A DNA stretch of 64,000 bases from Strobilurus pachycystidiatus (taxonomy: Eukaryota; Basidiomycota; Agaricomycetes; Agaricales; Physalacriaceae), in assembly GCA_019915135.1 (NCBI GenBank), contig JAHLMK010000017.1, forward strand, positions 744,001 through 808,000, in the 5' to 3' direction. Position numbers and translations under genes: made by a program. Positions 1 to 11,184 of this stretch are shown here, piece after piece. Below the pieces are notes generated by a model, which saw only the letters and a program-made list of their open reading frames with translations, was not told the origin of the DNA and ran no database searches. Position 1 is the first letter of the stretch. Every line of letters starts with the position of its first letter.

Positions 1-1572
1 ACTCCAGGATACTGACAGTCATTGCAGACTTCCCTGATGAACTTATACCTCGTCTGGACGTGTCTCTCCTCGCGAAGAGCCCTTCAGCATACGTACCCGA
101 CCCAACAATTCGTACGATATCCGTCGATGTCATGACTGTTTCGGGAAGCACTGCAACGCCACTTCAAGATATAAACGTGTTCTACGATGACGAGGTCGTG
201 GTGGTGATCCACCGAAAAAAGTCGACATCGAGCGGGTTGGTGGCTACGTCCGTTTGGGCGTGGATTGGGAAGGGGAGTCAGCTTGGGGAATCGGAGAAAA
301 GCAAGTTGAGCGAGATGGCCTCGAGATACGGCACGGCTTATGTGAGTTGATCATAGCCGAGTTGTAAGCCTAAGACTTACGACCGTTCAGGTTCCTGTGA
401 GACAATATGCGGAAAGCCCTGAGCTCATACATATCCTCGGTGGACAGTTGGCTATTCGTCAGGTAAAGCCAACTTTCTGTCGCCTCTCATGTCAAGTTTG
501 ACTCCTTTGTGTAGGGCTCGCGTCTACATTGGTCGGCTGAGAACACCGCGATGCATGTTGTGCGGTCCAAGGGAGGGTGCATCACGACAGATGAACTTGA
601 CCTGGTAATTACCGATATTCAATTATATAGCCTTCGGACGACTCACTCTTTTCACAGAGCATCAAAAATCTCTGCTCCGGCTTCAGCTACTGTGTGTCGG
701 TACTCGGCACTATCTACGTGTGGCATGGGTGCGGAGCTGTGAGGCAGGAGCGCCATGCTGCTGTTCGTTACGCGCGCAGTCTGGGAGAGAATGTGGTTGA
801 ACTTGCGCATGGGGTGAGCGCGGACGACGACGATATGTTCTGGATGGTCCTTGGAGAGGATGAGTACGCCAAGGCAGATTATTGGAAGTGGAGGAGTATG
901 TCACCGAGGACCGATCCGATGATTTGGGAGGTCGATGCATCTCAGGGAAAGAAAGCTGTGAGTGTTTGAGTTAAATGAGTTATCCAACCGATTGTTGACG
1001 AGGTGTAGCTTTCCGCTGTTCCTTCTCTGGCCGCTCATTCGTCCGTGAGCTCCTCGGTCTTCTTGGTTGACTGTGTATGGGAGATCTTCGTCCTGGTTGG
1101 GAAGGATGCCCGTGCGCAGAGACAAAACATCAAACTTGCTGTCTCTTCAGCTCAAGTCCGTCTCTCTCCTTCGTCTTCTACTACTGGATTGACCATTCCA
1201 TAGGAACTTGCTCAGATTGTTTCTCCCAGTCGACCGTATACGCCAACAATACATGTTCTCATCTTCCCGACTCAAGTACCCCTTGACCTGCGCCTGCACT
1301 TCAGGGACTTTGATGAGATGCTTTGGGTAGGTCATCGAAACCCAATACGCAGTTTTCGATTCTCAAAGTCTTAACAGAACAACGATAATGTCCCGGACCA
1401 CATGAATCTCCTCTCCTTGACTGACGCTCTCCGACATGTAAGAATGTTCTCCCAAATCATCAAACGAAAGACGTCTGACAATTACTTGCAGCTCCAACAA
1501 GATACCTGGGAAAAGGCCGCCTTGAGCGATCCAACCATGCTACCGCTAGGCATCGATCCTTCACATCTCTAA
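1..1572 (+). CDS. Gelsolin/villin-repeat actin-binding protein, 3' part
   Basis: The reading frame is already open at base 3 and runs to a TAA at 1570-1572 through several short introns, so the 5' part lies outside the window. The translated exons carry repeated gelsolin-like modules. One contains VWAWIGKGSQ followed by a charged helix (about 255-330). A second contains GTIYVWHGCGAVRQERHAA (about 700-760). A third contains EIFVLVGKDARAQRQN (about 1080-1125). The hydrophobic-W-x-G plus helix pattern is the core of gelsolin repeats, which bind, sever or cap actin filaments. Fungal proteins of this class often carry these repeats at the C-terminus of a long disordered protein, but that part cannot be seen here. 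No villin headpiece is visible before the stop. Repeat-family assignment is fairly safe; the cellular role is inferred. Confidence 0.75.
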
Positions 1573-1971
1573 CTCGGAATACCATATGGACCATCTCTAA
1601 TTTATTCGTAATGTGAATGCCGCTCTGTAACTCAAAATTAGCACACTTGGAGGGATGTAAACACCGTAAAATTATACCACCATATACACCCGCTATCTCT
1701 CTGTCTAAAACTGCGCCGGTTCTGTCGATATCGCCAGCCAATGAACACCGTATGTTCAGTGTGTGACATCTCGGTTCAGTCGAACAGAGTTCTGATCCGG
1801 AATTTAGACTTGTATTGCTTGTTCACGATATCAAGACATCAGTGTCCTATACTACCCACTGCAGCGGATAAATGCCAATCTCACCTATATACTGTCCACA
1901 AACTATGCGTTTTATGATGATCTCGTACATATGTATGATGAAGTGTGAGGTGTACAAAATGATATAAACAT
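1573..1971. other. Convergent intergenic spacer
   Basis: This lies between the 3' ends of the gelsolin-like gene (+) and the proline-rich gene (-). I see no convincing gene, only AT-rich sequence expected of two 3' UTRs. Confidence 0.6.
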
Positions 1972-4437
1972 CTAAACTGCCTGCTCCTTCTCCGGTTCTC
2001 CGCTATTATCTGCCTCCTCCTGTCCCTTCTTCCATTCTTGATCTACATCCCGAAGATAGTGCAGAAACCGTTTGATGGGCTTCGCATTGTACGCTGGTGG
2101 AGTCCTGTCCTCCATCATCTCCTTGACGCGTTGATCCTGCAAGCGCGTGCCCTCAGGTCCATACAGTGCGAGAAGGTTCAGCGTCTCCGAGCAGTCCGTT
2201 GCAAACCTCGAAGGCTCTTCAGTCTCCTTCATCTGCAGAGCAGCGAGAATATGGTCCTAGATCCGATCCAATCAAAACTCTCTCAAGCGCCCAGAACGTT
2301 CAGACTCACCCTCGTTATCGTATAGTCCAGCGACTTGGTGGCAAAGGGCACTCTCGTACCCTCAAAGAGCTCAAACATCCGCTGTGCGAACCGATACAGC
2401 ACCAGCACGACCGGGACAGTCTGCGGTTGCCCGCGGTGCTTGAACCACTCTACCCAGCCCGATTGTTTCTGCACCTGCTGGTCCACCCGTTTGACCACCT
2501 TTTTGCGTATGATCTCCGGCTCGTCGTCGGGCTCAGGGGATTTCTGCAGTGGGTCATGCCTATGTTTCGAGAAGTCAGGAGGCGGGTGCATAAAGATTGG
2601 AGGTCCGGGCTGAGGCTGCGCGATGGGCAGGACGTTGTTCAGAGGCTCTGGCTCGTGAGCGCGTGATCTCTTTTGCGGTGGAGGAGGTGGGTTGCCCATG
2701 CCCACAGCAGGATGGTAACTATTCGGTCCGAATGGTGGAGGGTACTGTGATGGGTTCACTTGATACGGAGGACTATATGGATTGGTAGGGTACGACCCTC
2801 TGCCACTTCCCGAGGCATGTGGAGGGAAATAGTCCGCCGATGGCGAGTGTCGTCGCTTTCTGTTGTATTCGCCAGGGTCAAATGACTGGCTGGTGTACAT
2901 CCGCTGACGCGGGTCAATGATCTCAATCTCCGGCGAGGGCGTTCGCACATCGTGAGGGATCAGAGGCGGCGCCGGGATCTCACCAGGCCGATGGCCCTGC
3001 TAATTGATTAATGAGATGTTTCTTGGTGGTCGGTCAGTCACCATACCACTTCGACCACAATCTCTATGGTCCTGTCCAGGGAGACGCTCAGATTGGCTGG
3101 CGCGGTCTCATCCTTGTTGTCATCTGAGACCTTCAAGAAGAATTGGCGGTACCTGCCGCGCATCGCGTAGACCTTGGCCGGTCCTGCACGCAGGCTCAGC
3201 GAGCGGGTGGGAAAGAAGAAAGCGTTCTCACCATCGATTCGTGAAGGACTGTCTTGTAGCTTCGCACACTGGAAACGAGTCAGTGGTATATGGCGAACGA
3301 GAGGACAGAATCTCGTACTAGGTCCTTTGCGTCAGCCCAAAACCCATCCTCTTTAGGTTGAGCAGCTTTCAGAGGGATTTTGACCTCAGCTAGTTGACGA
3401 TCAGGTGTTCCACTACGGATATCAATGATGAGAACCGTGACCATCCTAGAAGAGACGCGGGGTTTCGTGTTGTCACCCGACGCTGGGTCGTTTGCTTGGT
3501 GATTCACATCGGGGTATGTATAGGATGGACCAGCAGAGGGCGGAGGGGATGCATGAGACGATGACACGACCGTCTCAGACGAGGCGCGCCTATTTGCCGC
3601 GTTAAGCGCTTCGAGGCCGTATGGATCCTTGTCATAATCCCTACGATAATGGTGACCAGAAGGAGCAGGGGCAACCGAGGGTTCTGATGAAGAAGGAGGA
3701 CGAGCTGAAGGCGGAGGAGAAGGCATAGCAGTGACGCTGAAGGTTGCCGGCTGGGTGAAGGGGTGCGGACTCTTTGGTTTACCCCTTGGTTTCTTCGCGG
3801 GAACGGGTGGCATCGCGGGATTGACCGGGGCCACGGGATCCTGTGGGTTGAAAGGAGTTGTGCTCGCGCGATAAATAGACGAGTACGGGCCCGTGCCGCT
3901 CTGAAGCGGCGGTACAACACTGGGTCCCGCCGTAGAGTCGTAGGACTCGAGTCTGAAGCGGCTAACGTGGTTGGGAAAGTTGGCTGAATGTTTAACTTTC
4001 TTGCTTCGCGGTTCCTTCTTCTTCTTCGGAATGACAACCTCTTGACCAGGTAGAAAGGTTGTCGCTTTCTGGGACGAGGCGGCTGGGCGGGCTTCGTAGG
4101 TGTTCACATTCGCAGGCGCCGTTACAGTTTGCGCGAATCCAACGGCTTGCCTGATAATTGGTCGCTGCTCCGGTGGAGGCGTATCATCGTCCGCGATGGG
4201 TGGCACCTCGACGTCGCCATCATCGTCGAAATTTGGGCTCGGAAGTCGTCTCTGGGTCTATCAAACGTTGGCTATTAGATATATGAATGCAACGATAAGC
4301 ATACCGGTCGCGGTGATGACTCTCTACTGCTTCTACAGGGAAATGAGAGGCAACTTGGAGTTGAGAGTGAGAGGCACTCACGAAGAATCGTCGCCGCCGC
4401 CCCTGCCTCTGACATCGGTAAAATCGAGTCGCGCCAT
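1972..4437 (-). CDS. Proline-rich protein of unknown function
   Basis: The start ATG is at 4437-4435. Exon 1 (4437-4382) is joined to a 28-nt micro-exon (4332-4305) and then to a large exon from 4257; all three joins have GT..AG borders and keep frame. The N-terminus is acidic and Ser-rich (DDSSSSRESSPRP). A long Pro/Ser/Lys-rich part follows with a basic KKKKEPRSKK patch that could be a nuclear signal. Next is a compact segment that includes SRMVTVLIIDIRSGTPD and, after two introns, the joined exons AKLQDSPSRIDG|PAKVY and MRGRYRQFFLKVSDDN. The C-terminal half is again Pro/Tyr-rich with a KKVVKRVDQQ stretch. The stop is TAG at 1972-1974. I do not recognise the family. The ordered central segment looks like the conserved part and the rest is probably disordered. 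Confidence 0.65.
4305..4332 (-). other. 28-nt micro-exon of the proline-rich gene
   Basis: The micro-exon is bounded by a 49-bp intron (4381-4333, GTGAGT..GTAG) and a 47-bp intron (4304-4258, GTATGC..ATAG). Exon 1 is 56 nt; adding 28 nt gives 84 nt, exactly 28 codons, and restores the frame of the next exon. Joining exon 1 straight to the large exon would break the frame. Confidence 0.7.
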
Positions 4438-4972
4438 GGTCAACCGCGGCTGTCAGGCTAAGCTATGGTAGTATGCGTTGAAAGGGAGCGCTGTCGCGAA
4501 ATAAGCTGAGATACCTTTCATCAAGGAGCGTTTCCTGCGGGAACATGGAGGCAGAAAGAAGACAGCGATCACACGTGGTGAACTCGGACTCAATAATCAT
4601 TGCTACGATCAGGTGACAAAGACCAAGGGTGGCCAGGCCGTCAGGGATAGGAAGGAAATGGATGGAAAGCACAAAGAATGAGCCTGTCAGGCCGTAATAG
4701 CTATCGCGAAAGTCGAAACACGTTCAGGCTGCAAGGAAAGGGATGTCATGACCGCAAAAGGCAGGAGAGAGCCCAAGCGGTATTTGAGTGATTCAGATCA
4801 GTACAGAGTAAGTGGAGGCGGATATTGTTCTACTTTTCTGGCTGAGCAGGATCCAGTGATAAACATGTGGCATATACAAAACATAGTTTTACACATGTTG
4901 CAGATACAATGTACTAAGAAATAAATAATGGATATGGTGCATTAAGGAGGTCTTAGATCGCCAGACGTCCTA
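4438..4972. other. Intergenic spacer upstream of the proline-rich gene
   Basis: This holds the promoter side of the proline-rich gene (-) and the 3' side of the amidohydrolase-like gene (-). I see no supported gene. An AATAAATAATGG stretch near 4922 lies outside coding sequence. Confidence 0.5.
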
Positions 4973-6157
4973 CTATGCCCCGTAGACGCGCTTCGCCGTC
5001 TCGGAAAAGACGGCATCAATCGCGGACTGCTCAACTGCCAACTCAGCCAGCGATTCGCGGGCAATTGCGTACCAATCTCCGGCGCCACAGAGACTTTTGA
5101 CAGATCCTGAGGCGGAGGAGCCGAATATGATGCGTTCGTATCCAAATGCCTCCATGACTGGGCCAACTACATCATGCAACGGCTGAATGAGCGCTCATTT
5201 CGGTTGAAATGAAGATGTCACGTACGATACATCTTGATCCTGCGTTTCCATTCCTTCTTTTCCTTGCTATCCGTCGACGGACCTGGAGTAAGGACAGATG
5301 GCGTCTCAGGAACTTGAGATTCCCAGATGGGCGGGACAAACTTGATGTAGATATTGGGAATAAGGGACAGGGCAGCCGTGCGAGCTTGGAAGCCTTTATA
5401 TGTTGGATGGTTGATTAATTTCACGATGGGCAGCGACAGGTCATCCGGTGGCGGAAGAAGGTTCGCTGAGAATGGGCATTAGTTTGATGAGAGCAAGACA
5501 ATATGCAGACAGACATACAGACGATGATGGGGGGGACATTTTTGAGATCCGTGAGGGCCTTTGACATCAGGTCTTCAAAATCCTCGAACAGCTCGTTCGT
5601 GAAAGAGGTGTTGATCTCGATATCGACGGGACATCCCTGCTGAAGGGCCCACCGAAGGCTAGCAACACTGTGAGACGTTATCCCGGTGAAAGAGGTGATG
5701 AGAGCTGCTGATTTGGGAGGTGCTGCATGCTCTTCTGCGTCTAGACTGAACGGGACGAGAACGCGAAGCACAGGCGTGGAAGTAGACAGCCTAGAACGAC
5801 ATAAGAGACATCTGTCAATCTGGAGCGATAGCAGCGCAGGTGGGGCACGCACTGGTCGATCGTGTGAGTATCTGAATTCTGTAGAGCCACCACGATTCCG
5901 CCAATCCGGCCGCCTAGGATGGAGCCTGCCTCCTCTTTCCACCTGCTCAAGGCCAAATCGCCATCAGTGATGATCACCGATGCGTCAATTACGCCCTCGG
6001 GGTGCACGGTGCTGGGGCTAGGTGGCAATGGGAATTGCTCCGACGTGCCAGAGTTGGGTGGGCTGAACGCTGAGAGCGGCAGCCGCGGTAGATTTTTGGG
6101 TCCTTTTCTGCGAGTTCCGACACCAGGCGAGGGGGGAGTTGGGAAGGTGGAGGCCAT
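4973..6157 (-). CDS. Amidohydrolase-superfamily (metal-dependent hydrolase) protein
   Basis: The start ATG is at 6157-6155 and the stop at 4973, with about four introns. The protein begins with a Pro/Ser-rich leader (about 50 residues). Exon 1 then holds HPEGVIDASVIITDGDLALS and GGRIGGIVVALQNSD. Later exons give a TIM-barrel-like series: SLRWALQQGCPVDIEINTSF, KLINHPTYKGFQARTAALSL, then MEAFGYERIIFGSSASGS and a C-terminal helical end. The YERIIFGSS strand near the C-terminus is typical of the amidohydrolase_2 group of metal-dependent hydrolases. The usual metal-binding HxH after the first barrel strand (normally DxHxH) is not visible: the corresponding segment reads VIDASV. It may be an inactive or divergent member. 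The gene is divergent from the Zn2Cys6 factor 1 kb away. Confidence 0.7.
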
Positions 6158-7206
6158 TCGCTACTGGCAGTGTTGCGGCAATGTAGTAAGTTGTAGTAGT
6201 AGGAAGACAAGCTGAATACCGTTGTAACACACTCCATCAAGATCAGCCCGTTCATCAGATCATCATCCGCGCAGTGCTCACCGAAATATATAATTAAAGT
6301 GTTTTTCTTAGGACATAAGCTCTATCGTGCCGAATTCGGCACCAGGCAGCGCATCGAAACGATGCATATTGACGTGTTTTAGAGGATGCCGAAGGGTGAA
6401 AGTGTGAGTATGAGCGGAGAAAGGTTCAAATTCCAAGAATTGGATCCGAGGTGTCGAAGAGACGCGTCCGAAGATGTGCATACAGTAGGCCAGAGGCCAC
6501 CATGTGGTAAGTAGAAGGGACGGAGTATATACAAGGTCAAAGGATGGTGGTAATGATTAGGACACAAGGATAGAATGCGATGTAGACACTCAGTCGGAGT
6601 CAGACTTGTCCTCAATCAATCAATAAATACACGGCACGGACCCTCCAGGATCTCGTCCATTGATCCCACGTTCGTCGGAGTGACTGTGCCGGCATATGCC
6701 GAACGGCTGATCACTCTTGAGTCTTCTACTTGAAGCATACATAGCATCCTCAATGGGATAATCCAACCGAGCAAGTCACCCTGGCGAGCACGCTGCTGTA
6801 TCTCTCTATTACTGCTTACCCTGCTCTAGACGATCTTAAAGACGACTGGCTACACTTTCGGACGTTTGAAGATTGCGCTCGTTCTACGGGCGGTATGCCC
6901 TGCCGACCCTTTGTTACCCACCCGTTACCCACAGAAACACGATGCTACCTCGACTGATGCTAAGTAAGGCTATCACGTCGGATGGCCTGCCCGGCTTTGG
7001 AAAGTCGGCGATGCAGTCACAAAACGCTCATTGCATTGACGATATGGCCGGCGGCACTGCTCCTCATAACAAAAAGGTCCACTGTGTTACAGCTCTCATC
7101 CCTTTGATCCTGCAGTCATCTATCCAGAGCTCCCCTTTCCCTCGTACCCACACGCGCCTCTTGACGCGACGTCATTATTTGTGTGTCTGTACTCCCAAGC
7201 CACGCT
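6158..7206. other. Divergent promoter region
   Basis: This is about 1.05 kb between the starts of the amidohydrolase-like gene (-) and the Zn2Cys6 factor (+). I see no convincing gene. It contains the 16-bp perfect palindrome at 6327-6342 described separately. It probably holds the regulatory sites of both genes. Confidence 0.55.
6327..6342. repeat. 16-bp perfect palindrome around an EcoRI site
   Basis: GTGCCGAATTCGGCAC reads the same on both strands. With its immediate flanks it closely resembles two copies of a commonly used EcoRI cDNA-cloning adapter placed back to back. It could be a library or assembly artefact or a chance palindrome. Confidence 0.8.
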
Positions 7207-9002
7207 ATGGCGTCTTCCTCCTCGTTTCTATGGCAAACTCCCTCCCCAGATCCGTTCTCGGCCGGTAATCGGGGTAAAGCTTGTGGAGAGTGTAGACGTC
7301 GAAAAGTGGTGAGCAACCTTTGTCCTATTGCCATTCTTCCTCCTACTATGACTCCAGAGATGCGATGGTGGCCTGCCTGTCTGTGGCAGATGCTCAGCAG
7401 CTGGACATGACGAGGACTGCGAGTATGTCTTGGACGATGGTCTGACGCGTTCGGAGATGCTTGAGCAGGACATTGAGGTCTTGCAGGCACGAATACGGGA
7501 GCTCGAGTCGCGACCGAGATCCACGCAGCAGTTGAACGTATATTCACCAGGTTCAAGACGGAGTCCTTCTTCTACTGTCAGGGTGTCCAGCCGCAGGGGA
7601 ACGCCGGATGTTGTTGTACCAGAAATACTTCAAACTTTGTAAGTCTCGCCTCCGCTTGCCAGGATATCCCCTTCCGACAGCATATTTTAGCCTCCAGCAT
7701 GCGTCTCAACTCGGTCTCTTTTTAAATCGGCATCATCTTACTGAGGCATTATACGCCCTCCCGCAGAACTCGGCCTTGCAGATTCCTACCCATCCGTTCT
7801 ACTCGCCGTTCCTGTTTCGCGCCATCTTTCTCCTAGGAGTTCGTCTCTCAAATCCAGACGCGTCGATAGCACACGAACCAAGCCTCCTGGCAGGAACGAT
7901 ACAAGCCAGCATATCATCCTCCCAGCCAGAGTACACCTTATCCAACATGCAGGCCGAGGTTCTCCTCGCGCACTACTTTCTCGTCCAAGGCCGTCTGATC
8001 GAGGCTATGGATAGAATCAATGCTGCTGTGTCTCTTGGGATCGGGAGTACTCTGTATGAAACATCGGTGTCTGGACTCACGTCTTATTCACTGCCATCGC
8101 CACAGTGGGACGAGGCCGATCGCACCAATGCCCTGTCCGTCTTATTTGTCCTGCACAAAACATGGGGCGTGGCGCTCCAATGGCCGCCCACCATTCCGGA
8201 CTTTGCCATCCAGATCGACGCCTTCTCTCCAGGTGCGCTAAACAGCCTCAACGAAACCGTCTCCCTTCATGCGCGCTTGTGTCGCTTGGCCAAAGCTGCA
8301 CATTTCTATGAGCGCGCTAGTTCGATCTCCTCGCGTGCAAGTGAGTGATCATGTCGAAACTTGTGTCATGTAAATCATGAATTGAACAAACGTCACCTTA
8401 GATACAGCGCAAATCTCATCAGCGGCCACGTTCCAGGAGCTTGATCGTGCCTTGTTCGATTTCCTGCGCAATATGCCGCCCATGACCTACTCGGGCACAG
8501 CCTCTATTGATCACCAGCGCCAACAATTCCTCACATACACATTGGCGCAAGTGGGTGTCATACGCCTCTATGGCAACCTCTCGGACATCATGTCTGTGCA
8601 GAAATCTCTTGTGGCCGCATTGTCCGTCTCGGCCGAGCTGAATAAGATACCCGACTTGAACGAGTGGAGATTTGTGGATCCGTTGGTTGGGGTAAGTCAT
8701 GCTGTCTGGGCTCACCGTTGACGCCGCTTTCTGACCAATTTTTCCCCAGACTCTACTGCTGCCCGTTTCCCAAGTTCTCATTCGGGGTATTCTATCGGCA
8801 TCCAACGAACAAGGGAGTCCTGACTCGCTGATACATGCCCTAAGACAGGTAAGCGGTCGATATTTTTATCATACTACTGAATTTTGAATGGATTGACTGA
8901 CACACGTCTTAGGTGACCGATGCTATGTCAATTTTCGGTCAATTGTGTCCATTCATCAGTGAGTTCAATTTTTATCTGTTACCTGAAAGTTCAGCTCGCT
9001 GA
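7207..9002 (+). CDS. Zn2Cys6 fungal transcription factor
   Basis: The start ATG is at 7207. Exon 1 ends at 7308 inside the zinc cluster and exon 2 starts at 7358. The join reads CGECRRRKV|RCDGGLPVCGRC and continues to a final Cys in EDCEY, giving the six-Cys binuclear pattern C-x2-C-x6-C-x5-C-x2-C-x8-C. A short coiled-coil linker follows (MLEQDIEVLQARIRELESR), typical of dimerising Gal4-type factors. After an intron starting near 7639 the large middle exon (about 7692-8342) is helical, with LGLFLNRHHLTEALYAL and TLSNMQAEVLLAHYFLVQGR, which resembles the fungal-specific factor domain. Further exons lie at about 8401-8690, 8751-8850 and 8914 onward. The last exon probably stops at TGA 9000-9002; an alternative splice at 8959 would lengthen it. 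The target genes are unknown. Confidence 0.85.
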
Positions 9003-9213
9003 CAGTCCAAAGGTCATCAAATGGTCAAAATTCACTCCCTCTATCCGCCTATTACTTATACAGGTTTACAATAAAACTTCTTGTTCGACATTAACTTTCT
9101 TGGTCTATAGCGCGACTCTATGGACGGGACGAGACGGCACTTTGATTGTCGTCGTTGTAGACAGACTCCGTCCATCTCCTGGTCCATTCAGCTCGCTAGT
9201 ACAACAATACGAG

Positions 9214-10175
9214 TCAGCCGACTTCGCGCGGTAATAATAATCTCGAAAAAATGCGTACCCATTCGTCTGTGCCATCCATTTCCTCCGACAAAAACACTTG
9301 GAATGCCTCCAGGGCATTTCGTCTCTCCTCATTCCTGCCTTGCTCACGTCCTTCCGTTAGTCCTTCTCGCCTGCCAATTCGAATGCCCTCCTTTATCGCC
9401 GACGACCGAGCAGCTTTCGACCCCTCGCTATACCCGGCATTCCATAGCTTCTGTCGTTCCTCGTTCAAGCGTTTCATCACTCCAATCTTCAGGCCTTCCT
9501 GCCACCCTTGCTCGCGCGCCTCGTGACTCCGAGCTGCAAGCTCTAGCTCACGTAGGTCCTTCTTTACATTGGACATGCGCTGTGCCCACTCCTCACGCTC
9601 GTCCTCCAGATCCTTGCAGTCGCGCTCAAGTTGCTTGACGCGCTCCTCGGATACCTCTAACTGTCTCTTCAACAATGCAGCTTCGCTCTCGGCGTGCCGC
9701 GCCCTACGTTCGAGATCAGAGACGGTCTGCTGGGCGGCCGTAAGTTGCTGTAAGCTCTGATCAGCCTGTAGCTGTGCATACTCGGCACGCGACATGGCCT
9801 CATCCGCACGGCGAGCCTCGTGTTCTAGACAATCACCGGAGGTTCGGAGTAGATCCTTGATATGTGCAATGTCCCATGCTCCTCCGCGATTTGTCAACTG
9901 CTCGACTGAGTGTTTCCGGCTACTTGGGGGTGTCGGCCTGGACTGCGTGAATGTGACCTGGACTTGGAAGGCGGTGTTGGGTGAGATGGAGTCAACCGCC
10001 GCCGCTGCAAGGTCTCCGCGGTGGCGGGCTCCCTGATACTTTCAGCAAGATGGCTATCAATAGGCGGTATGTCAGTTTCCGGCCATCATGGCCATTATGG
10101 ACTCGAAATGGAATGTGATAAAGAAAACCAGCGCTCACTGCGAATTGTTGTAGGTCGGAAGTGGCATCGCTCCAT
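9214..10175 (-). CDS. Coiled-coil protein of unknown function
   Basis: The main exon (about 10040-9214) encodes an almost entirely helical, charged protein. From about residue 70 it has dense heptad-like Leu/Glu/Arg pattern (LKRQLEVSEERVKQLERDC, then KDLEDEREEWAQRMSNVKKD), followed by an Arg/Glu/Gly-rich stretch (GIRIGRREGLTEGREQGRNE). The frame stays open upstream of 9897 through SVEQLTNRGGAWDIAHIKDL to an apparent acceptor near 10038. A short first exon starting at ATG 10175 is plausible, but I could not make its join keep frame, so the start is unsure. No enzymatic motif is seen. The segment facing the Zn2Cys6 gene is only about 210 bp, with convergent 3' ends. Confidence 0.55.
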
Positions 10176-10919
10176 GACCTACGCTATCTGATACGTCGGG
10201 CATTGAACGCGCAAGTTCCTCGAAGTGGGAGGACGGTGCAGAGATTACTCAGTACTACCTCATTCTGTTTCAGTGTCAGTGAAGAACATGCTGTCCGCAC
10301 GTGTATGATGACAGCGCCGCAGTTCTCACAGTCGCTTCGGCTTGAACTTCCACCTCATACAGAAACAGGTTTAATGGGCAAAAAGATCTTCCTCCGAGCT
10401 GTTCGAAATGGAGTGGGGCGGTCCTGTCGACCTCAAGTAAGAGGCGGCCATGACTCAGACAATCAATTGAGCTGGCAAGTACTGTGATATCTTCGATTGT
10501 CTAAATATGGATACGTACTGATTCATCCTCTCTCTAGCGGAGAATACACTGCTTTGGTTCTGCTGCAGTACTTCGTTGATATCGAAGTACGTCCGCCCCG
10601 GCTACATATCATTCCGTGACTCTCGCAGACTAGAAACTCACTCCAGGTGGAGTCGCAAGACCATTTTGGCATGTGGGGAATCATCCCACGTTCAGGCCGG
10701 GGTCACTGGTTGGACCAGATTCGAATCTCGAATGGAAAAAAGAACGCGGTCGCGCGTCCCCTGAAGATCATAGATGGACTCGACGCGACTATCCTAGCGA
10801 CATCAACTACCCATCAACTTAATTACCCCAGCGGCCCACATGGACTCGACGCGACTTTTGACGATATCAGCTCAAATAATCCGGCGGCCCACATGGTAGA
10901 GCTCTACTACCATCTGTGA
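10161..10919 (+). other. Possible small multi-exon ORF, unrecognised
   Basis: Open segments on + can be spliced: 10161 to about 10478, about 10541-10586, and about 10629-10919. They give a product that includes SLRLELPPHTETGLMGKK, TALVLLQYFVDIE, and HFGMWGIIPRSGRGHWLDQI. The introns would have GT..AG borders. No family is recognised and there is no ATG at 10161 (it is GTG). The 5' end overlaps the presumed first exon of the coiled-coil gene on the other strand. It may be a real but lineage-specific gene, a gene relic, or chance. Confidence 0.2.
10771..10900 (+). repeat. Short imperfect direct repeat
   Basis: ATGGACTCGACGCGACT occurs near 10772 and again near 10839. CGGCCCACATGG occurs near 10831 and again near 10882. 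The two blocks form a small interleaved local duplication at the 3' end of the doubtful ORF. Confidence 0.6.
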
Positions 10920-11184
10920 CTTCTGGCGACTTGGTACCATGACTCGGACCCGTGAACCTGTTTCACAATATCATACCGCGCTCACAGCAATGTTATGTAC
11001 CTCTTTTAGCACACATAGACTCTTATCCTCGGCGAGGTAAGAATGCCGTGCCGTGAACATCAGTATATCTCCCACAGGTATAAAATGAAGAGACCTTCGA
11101 GGACCAAGCCCCGGGACATACACGCCTTCCCTTTTCGTCTCTTTCCTCCGTCTCCCAGTCTTCAGTCTTCGCTCCGGCTTCACG
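10920..11184 (+). promoter_or_regulatory. Lipase promoter region
   Basis: This non-coding stretch precedes the lipase ATG. It includes GGTATAAAATGAAG near 11078-11091, a TATA-like element about 100 bp upstream of the ATG, followed by a pyrimidine-rich tract (CTTTCCTCCGTCTCCCAGTC) just before the start, as often seen in strongly expressed fungal genes. Confidence 0.5.

Noticed and set aside
9120..9638. 172-codon frame on +
   Set aside because: It overlaps the coiled-coil gene on the minus strand, whose heptad pattern is far more convincing.
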